Origin: Hippopus hippopus
Taxonomy: Eukaryota; Mollusca; Bivalvia; Cardiida; Cardiidae
Length of the DNA: 64,000 nt
Assembly: GCA_946811185.2 (NCBI GenBank)
Contig: OX328113.1
Span: 930,001 to 994,000, forward strand
Reading direction: 5' to 3'
Positions 59,797 to 64,000 of the stretch are shown piece after piece. The stretch's first letter is position 1, and the number at the start of each line of letters is the position of its first letter. The position numbers and the translations under genes were made by a program. The notes beneath the pieces are model-generated. The model ran no database searches. It had not been told where the DNA came from and worked only from the letters and a program-made list of their open reading frames with translations.

Positions 59797-60177
59797 TCAA
59801 TCAAATATATCAAGAGGTCTCGGTCTAGTGTAATGATTTCTTTGTCTTTTATTAATAATCTTACCCCTGTGAGATCGAGAAGATAAATGACTTGTCTTTT
59901 GTGATTTTCGTTTATTTATCCCAGGTATTAACTGTTGCGCTAAATTATTAACATATTGTTTTCCCCGCGAGACTGCAACTTTTTTAGGGTTTTTACCACG
60001 TAAAAGGATATCTTCTGTTGCACGTATTCCTTGTTTGATTCCTTCTTTTTTTATAGCATTAAAACCAGATTTGACCAAGGGTTTAAGCAATGGTGTCACT
60101 GTTTTAAGCGCTGATCTAAATAGGGAACCTAATCCATAGCCATACTGATGTTTTATGCCACGATAAACTGGCAGCAT
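59797..60177 (-). CDS. Basic Gly-rich virion-like protein
   Basis: 126 aa, strongly basic. The N-terminus has YGYGLGSLFRSALKTV and LLKPLVKSGFNAIKKEG (residues 12-46), an amphipathic helix-forming Gly/Leu pattern. The C-terminal third is Lys/Arg/Ser-rich (KRKSQKTSHL, HRGKIINKRQ). Adenovirus- and adintovirus-like elements have small proteins of this kind (pVI- or pX-like) that bind DNA or membranes inside the capsid. The assignment is by composition and position only. It lies between the minor-capsid-like gene (47-nt gap) and the capsid gene (21-nt gap). Confidence 0.75.
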   Translation of the reverse strand: MLPVYRGIKHQYGYGLGSLFRSALKTVTPLLKPLVKSGFNAIKKEGIKQGIRATEDILLRGKNPKKVAVSRGKQYVNNLAQQLIPGINKRKSQKTSHLSSRSHRGKIINKRQRNHYTRPRPLDIFD

Positions 60178-60224
60178 TTTTTGTCAATGTATCAGTTTAA
60201 TTATTTCAAAATATCAAATATTTC

Positions 60225-61121
60225 TTATTTTTTCTGTCTGAAATGTAACTTGACGATTGTCTTACCAGTAATGAAATGAAACGATATGCCAGAATCCCCT
60301 GTTATTTGAATGTGAATAGTATCAAAATCAGATTTCGAAACGGGGATATAATGCGGTAATGTAATATCATGGTTGATATGTTGGGTTTCATAATTATTTT
60401 CAACTGATTCGGTTGGTTTGAACGGTAAAACACGAAGTATAGGAGCAAATGTATCACCCACTATAGTGTGTTCGGCAATATCTGAATAAACAAACATATG
60501 GTTGTAGCCAGCATCGATGTTAGGACTGTATTTAAATGCATTTAAAAATCTTCTACCCGGATAGATCACCTCGTTTTGAAATTCTGGCGATCCTCCCAGT
60601 TTTAAAAACAGCGATGAGTGGAATTTGATTCCGGTTTTTGTAATATTTCTGATTGCAAGTTTCGGACGTTTGGATGAGGTTGAATAGCTAATAGACAGTA
60701 GCATTGAATTCTTTTGAAGGATACCCGATAGGTTATTTTGAACCAAATCATCGATCACCTCTATAATATGCTTTGGTGAAGTGTAACTACCCGGTGGAAA
60801 GGTAAATAGAATTGACCATTTTTCTGCTCTAGCTTTATCGTCTCGCCTTAATACAGATATCTCCATATTATCTCTTTTTTTATCTGCCGCTGCTGCTGCA
60901 TTGTATAAAGCGTTATCTGCAGTTATAATTTCGAACTTTGCTTCTTGTTCACTTACGTTTAAAAACTGAGAGGGGGTAATAAGTTGAACTAATGCAACTT
61001 CCCAATTTTCCCTATCAATATGAACTGTCTTTGGTAAATGAACTTTAAAACAGCACTGTGTGTTGTTCGGATAAAGGTTTATGGAACTATCGCTAGGTAG
61101 AGTAACATAAAATGAATTCAT
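60225..61121 (-). CDS. Putative minor capsid / penton-like protein
   Basis: 298 aa, intact. The N-terminus FYVTLPSDSSINLYPNN and the following KVHLP...NWEVALVQL segment are typical of a protein that regularly accompanies F54H12.2-like capsids. Other landmarks are FPPGSYTSPKHI (about 109-120), LKLGGSPEFQ and a C-terminal HIQITGDSGISFHF. The beta-rich pattern fits a jelly-roll or penton-like role, but that is inference. It starts 11 nt after the membrane-protein gene. Confidence 0.75.
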   Translation of the reverse strand: MNSFYVTLPSDSSINLYPNNTQCCFKVHLPKTVHIDRENWEVALVQLITPSQFLNVSEQEAKFEIITADNALYNAAAAADKKRDNMEISVLRRDDKARAEKWSILFTFPPGSYTSPKHIIEVIDDLVQNNLSGILQKNSMLLSISYSTSSKRPKLAIRNITKTGIKFHSSLFLKLGGSPEFQNEVIYPGRRFLNAFKYSPNIDAGYNHMFVYSDIAEHTIVGDTFAPILRVLPFKPTESVENNYETQHINHDITLPHYIPVSKSDFDTIHIQITGDSGISFHFITGKTIVKLHFRQKK

Positions 61122-61132
61122 TTTTTAATATT

Positions 61133-61438
61133 TTATTTTTTACTGTCAATGAAATCAAGCCCCGGTTGTTTTTGTTCTGTCTTTGTGAATTTTAACCCCG
61201 GAGATGGGAGAATATATCCGAGTGAACTACTTAACAGTATCAACCACAATTCACGATCCTGACTTTGAATACTTAAATGTACTATGGAGGTTGCAATAAT
61301 TGCGTAAATGACTATTATCTGTGAAATATATGTAAACTGATTCTTTGGAACACGATTTCCACAGCAGCTGTAATTTTTAGAACCAACACTATCGACACTT
61401 TCTGTCGCGCACTCAATGTTTGACTGTGAATTCATCAT
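61133..61438 (-). CDS. Two-helix membrane protein of the element
   Basis: 101 aa with two predicted membrane segments, about residues 38-57 (YISQIIVIYAIIATSIVHLS) and 64-78 (LWLILLSSSLGYILP). The N-terminus is short and Cys-containing (Cys10, 25, 26) and the C-terminus basic/acidic mixed. Small membrane proteins of this size and pattern occur beside F54H12.2-like genes. Role unknown. Two consecutive Met codons open the frame. Confidence 0.75.
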   Translation of the reverse strand: MMNSQSNIECATESVDSVGSKNYSCCGNRVPKNQFTYISQIIVIYAIIATSIVHLSIQSQDRELWLILLSSSLGYILPSPGLKFTKTEQKQPGLDFIDSKK

Positions 61439-61454
61439 AAATGTACTGTCTTTT

Positions 61455-61512
61455 TATAAGATTTTTTATTATAAGATTTTTTATCTATAAGATTTTTTTA
61501 TCTATAAGATTT
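61455..61512 (-). repeat. TATAAGATTTTTT repeats at the integrase stop
   Basis: Four copies of tataagatttttt (plus-strand reading) at about 61,455, 61,470, 61,486 and 61,503. The last one encodes the final integrase residues and the stop, so repeat turnover has shaped the C-terminus. Confidence 0.8.
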
Positions 61513-62634
61513 TTTCCCCTTCAAAGACACCAAATGCGATTCTGGTATCCAACTTTGAAATTTTTTTGGATAACCTTTCCAATTGACTTTTATTTCTTTG
61601 ATTAATTTTTTGCCCTCACGCCTTGTACGTCTATCAAGAACTGAATCAATTTCATAGACTTCGTCATCTTTTATTAATTGAAGTTCGTATTCATAATAAC
61701 TTCCCAAAATTTGTTCACCCTGTAAATCTTTTATTTTATAGGTGATAGGTGAAAATGTCTTGTTAACATGAGTGATTTCAAATATTTCTTGCGTCCAATT
61801 TGGTAAATATCCCTTATCAAATGTGCGTTTTGTTTTATTGATCCGAACACGATCTCCAATTTCGAATTTTGGCTTTTTCGTCATAGCGATTGTCGATAAT
61901 CGAGGATACAGATTTTTCGAAACCTCTGCCTCATTTGATTTTGTTACCATTGCTGGAGATGTTTTAATACTTCTGTGAAAAGTATGATTGTAATTCTGAA
62001 CTAAAGAATTCAGTACGTCAATGTAACGTCTTGTTTTCTTGTACGTAAAGTATTTCCACATTCTCGATTTTAAAGTTCGTTGAAATCTTTCAACGAGGCT
62101 TGCTTTTGTCTCTGGATTTTCGGTGGTGAAAAAATGAATCTGACTCTTTTTCAAGTATTGTTGAAACAGTTTGTTTTTGAATTCCGAACCTTTATCTGTT
62201 TGAAGTGCCAAAGGTTTTCGTTTTGATTTCTGAACAATAGATTGAAATGCTCGAATCAAAGTTTTTCCCATTTTATTTGGAATAGGGACAACCCATGAAA
62301 ATCTTGAAAACACGTCGATTACACAAAGTAAATATTTCTTGTTATCATTTTGTTTTGCTAAATGTTGCATGTCGGCCAAGTCAGCTTGCCATTGATAATC
62401 TATACCACTTACAATAGTTTTTCGTCTTTTAAAACGTCGACGGATTGGTTTGTGTAAGGTATAGGTGGATTCACCTCGTAACCACTCTTGAACATCTTTG
62501 TATCTTATTCCTTTCAAAACAGATTTTGCAGCGTGATACAATTGGTTTATTCCAGTAAATGCGACAGTACTTTTGGGATCATAAAATAACTTTCTTAACA
62601 CGTAATCAAGTTTAGGCTTTACCAGGGCTCCCAT
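61498..62634 (-). CDS. DD35E integrase with chromodomain (F54H12.3-like)
   Basis: 378 aa. The rve core has Asp85 (QADLADM), Asp147 (LQTDKGSEF) and Glu182 (SLVERFQ), exactly 35 apart, so the DD35E triad is intact. An SH3-like segment (KFEIGDRVRINKTKR, 256-270) and a C-terminal chromodomain (YEIDSVLDRR...VNWKGYPKKFQSWIPESHL, about 327-368) follow. This architecture is that of Maverick/Polinton integrases and of C. elegans F54H12.3. It inserts the element's linear DNA into chromosomes, and the chromodomain may steer it to marked chromatin. I see no classic HHCC zinc finger at the N-terminus. The start overlaps the end of the upstream gene by 16 nt. Confidence 0.93.
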   Translation of the reverse strand: MGALVKPKLDYVLRKLFYDPKSTVAFTGINQLYHAAKSVLKGIRYKDVQEWLRGESTYTLHKPIRRRFKRRKTIVSGIDYQWQADLADMQHLAKQNDNKKYLLCVIDVFSRFSWVVPIPNKMGKTLIRAFQSIVQKSKRKPLALQTDKGSEFKNKLFQQYLKKSQIHFFTTENPETKASLVERFQRTLKSRMWKYFTYKKTRRYIDVLNSLVQNYNHTFHRSIKTSPAMVTKSNEAEVSKNLYPRLSTIAMTKKPKFEIGDRVRINKTKRTFDKGYLPNWTQEIFEITHVNKTFSPITYKIKDLQGEQILGSYYEYELQLIKDDEVYEIDSVLDRRTRREGKKLIKEIKVNWKGYPKKFQSWIPESHLVSLKGKKSYR

Positions 62635-63503
62635 GACTGAGCCGTTTTACGACTAGGGGTCTTTTTTATAGAATCTGGTGGAGTTAACAACTCTTTAGTA
62701 TAGAATTGCTTCAGTCTTTCTTTTTCTTCAGGTTTCATGTATGGAGTTTTCATGTATGGAGTTTTCATCGTAGATTTTTTAACACTTTTTGCAGGCGATT
62801 TCCTTGCAGTTTTTTGTACACTTTTTGGTGTGTGAAATAAGTAATCAGACTCACCATGGGATTCTTCATCTTCACTCAGCGGCTTATCATAAGCTTTATC
62901 ATAAGTTTTATGCATCCACCTCCATCTGCTTGGATTGCCAATGACTTCTTGCGGAATATTACTTTCATGTAATGCCTTTGAAAAGGTTTTCCAGCCTTTG
63001 GGTTCAACACCTTTTCTTTGACGTATTGCATCATTGACAAGATCGATGATATTGGAACCATGAATGCGTCCGCCTTTATATGACACAACTCCTTGTTCAT
63101 CCCAAGTTAAATTATTGTTATCTTTTATCATATTCAAAAGTAACTCGGCTTTTCTTTTCATGGTTTTTGGTACACTTTGCAAAATTTGATCATGCAAGGT
63201 AACAGATGTTGATTTCTGTGCACTATCATCACTTTTTGTCGTTGAAAGTAAATTGTTCAAAGTCGGTCTTGCTTTTTGAAGAGAATTTTGTAACTTAAAC
63301 AAAGTCTCACCATACTTTTGAGCTTTCTCCGATTCTGATAAATTGGTGTTTTGTAAAATATGTCCCATGTCCTGTTGAAGATGTACTACATCTACAACTT
63401 GTGGATTGGGTGGTAAACGAGGTCTTTGAGCTTGTTCGGCTTTCCAACGATTCATATTTTCTAAGGTTTGGTAAGGCACAATAACCATTTTTTTAACAGA
63501 CAT
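62619..63503 (-). CDS. Unknown 294-aa protein of the element
   Basis: 294 aa, intact. The first half is Gln/Leu-rich and helical (HLQQDMGHIL, KLQNSLQKARPTLNNLL). A globular middle (about 115-200) includes NLTWDEQGVVSYKGGRIHGS, DLVNDAIRQRK, KGWKTFSKAL and GNPSRWRWM. The C-terminal third is basic and carries MKTPYMKTPYMK, a short internal duplication, plus SPAKSVKKS-type phospho-site-like motifs. I have seen the middle segment in proteins beside F54H12-type elements but know no function. It lies 18 nt after the core-like gene and overlaps the integrase start. Confidence 0.75.
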   Translation of the reverse strand: MSVKKMVIVPYQTLENMNRWKAEQAQRPRLPPNPQVVDVVHLQQDMGHILQNTNLSESEKAQKYGETLFKLQNSLQKARPTLNNLLSTTKSDDSAQKSTSVTLHDQILQSVPKTMKRKAELLLNMIKDNNNLTWDEQGVVSYKGGRIHGSNIIDLVNDAIRQRKGVEPKGWKTFSKALHESNIPQEVIGNPSRWRWMHKTYDKAYDKPLSEDEESHGESDYLFHTPKSVQKTARKSPAKSVKKSTMKTPYMKTPYMKPEEKERLKQFYTKELLTPPDSIKKTPSRKTAQSWEPW

Positions 63504-63521
63504 AATTTAAAAATTATAAAA

Positions 63522-63941
63522 TTACAAGGCTTTAAGAGCTCCTCCTATTCCTCCGATAACGGCTTTTCCTAACAATGGTAATAATGCAGGACCAAGCAAT
63601 TGAAGAAATCCACCTTTTTGATTTAATATTTGTTTTTTATTTTTTACTGAGACTGATTTCGAAGCTAAACGTCTGAGATGCTGCCTACTTGAATACAATT
63701 TCTTCTTCTGAGGTGATGATAAATGTACATTGCCTTTTAAAACATTATGACAGCATTCCGATATGCATTTTATCACTTCAGGTGATGAATCTTTTACAAG
63801 TTTTTTACGTGCTTTTGGTTTAGCCTGTATCATAGCCATAACCATTGAACCATGTTTTTTTATCAGAGGTGTTTTCTTCTTCATGTTGACTTGATCTCGA
63901 TTTCGGATTAAATGATAATACAAGTTCCACATCACTAACAT
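63522..63941 (-). CDS. Basic core-like protein with Gly-rich hydrophobic tail
   Basis: 139 aa in the longest frame. Met20 (63,884), opening MKKKTPLIKKHGS, is the more likely start, because the 19 residues before it are unlike the rest. The centre is Lys/Arg-rich with Cys59, 63 and 64. The C-terminus is QKGGFLQLLGPALLPLLGKA followed by a Gly-rich end, a membrane-active amphipathic pattern. This resembles small DNA-condensing or membrane-lytic virion proteins of adeno- and Maverick-like viruses, which is inference. It is the first gene of the visible block. Confidence 0.7.
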   Translation of the reverse strand: MLVMWNLYYHLIRNRDQVNMKKKTPLIKKHGSMVMAMIQAKPKARKKLVKDSSPEVIKCISECCHNVLKGNVHLSSPQKKKLYSSRQHLRRLASKSVSVKNKKQILNQKGGFLQLLGPALLPLLGKAVIGGIGGALKAL

Positions 63942-64000
63942 TTATAGCTAATATAATGTTTTTTTGTAGACAAAATTTGTTGTTAAAATTTCTTAAGAAA

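Larger units (their letters stand above)
55855..64000 (-). mobile_element. Maverick/Polinton-like endogenous viral element (partial)
   Basis: Ten tightly packed minus-strand genes are all open: core-like protein, unknown, integrase, membrane protein, minor-capsid-like, basic virion-like, major-capsid-like, Cys/His protein, adenain-type protease and a Cys-tailed protein. Integrase plus adenain-type protease plus jelly-roll capsid is the hallmark set of Mavericks/Polintons and adintoviruses. The capsid and integrase match the C. elegans pair F54H12.2 and F54H12.3. The left boundary is placed at the first iteron but is not proven, because the terminal inverted repeat cannot be checked: the right end is beyond the window. 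DNA polymerase B and ATPase genes are not in view. Confidence 0.8.

Noticed and set aside
58843..59833. Plus-strand frames over the capsid gene
   Set aside because: Antisense shadows of an intact 435-aa frame.
62876..63100. 74-aa minus-strand frame inside the 294-aa gene
   Set aside because: Alternative-frame shadow of the longer, compositionally sound frame.

Overview
The window looks like a repeat-rich metazoan genome, most likely a bivalve mollusc. This is inferred from tRNA-derived SINEs, long arrays of ~150-bp tandem repeats of a kind I associate with clams and mussels, GT-AG split coding exons, and a lack of compact host genes. Nothing is bacterial. About 55 kb of the 64 kb is repeats and intergenic DNA. 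The last ~8 kb (55.9-64.0 kb) is different: a compact, single-strand block of intact genes that reads as an endogenous DNA virus or Maverick/Polinton-like element.

Layout. 0.5-6.9 kb (copy A), 16.0-23.2 kb (copy B), 23.8-32.2 kb (copy C) and a decayed partial copy near 32.2-33.9 kb (D) are copies of one 6-8 kb segment. The segment holds T-rich minisatellites, a ~2 kb polypyrimidine tract and, in A and B, a ~153-bp tandem array. Copy C alone carries a SINE, a TTAA-flanked foldback MITE and a TA-flanked Tigger-like element, and copies A and B supply the empty sites. A small four-exon host gene of 116 codons lies at 9.05-12.27 kb. From 34 to 55 kb is a nest of DNA transposons, several with readable target-site duplications. 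It also holds a frameshifted exon of a CNH (citron homology) domain at about 50 kb.

The viral-like element (55.86 kb to the window edge, all genes on the minus strand) encodes, in transcription order: a basic core-like protein, an unknown 294-aa protein, a DD35E integrase with a C-terminal chromodomain, a two-helix membrane protein, a 298-aa putative minor capsid protein, a basic Gly-rich virion-like protein, a 435-aa major-capsid-like protein of the F54H12.2 family, a Cys/His protein, an adenain/Ulp1-type cysteine protease, and a small Cys-tailed protein. No DNA polymerase B or packaging ATPase is seen. The element runs off the right edge, so they may lie there.

The most striking observation is a set of six short hairpins read on the minus strand. 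One lies 29 nt after the capsid stop codon and five lie after the last gene. Each has a 6-bp stem and a UUUC-type loop, and several are followed by AACCCA. They closely resemble the stem-loop that ends replication-dependent histone mRNAs in animals. Two carry changes that stay paired (G-U) only in minus-strand RNA. This suggests that part of the element's mRNA ends is formed by the host histone 3'-end machinery, while the protease gene has an ordinary AATAAA signal. Beyond the hairpins lie eight ~60-bp iterons. A second unusual observation is a pair of 24-bp palindromes at 7.5 and 9.15 kb, each flanked by a perfect 7-bp direct repeat, which look like minimal transposon insertions.
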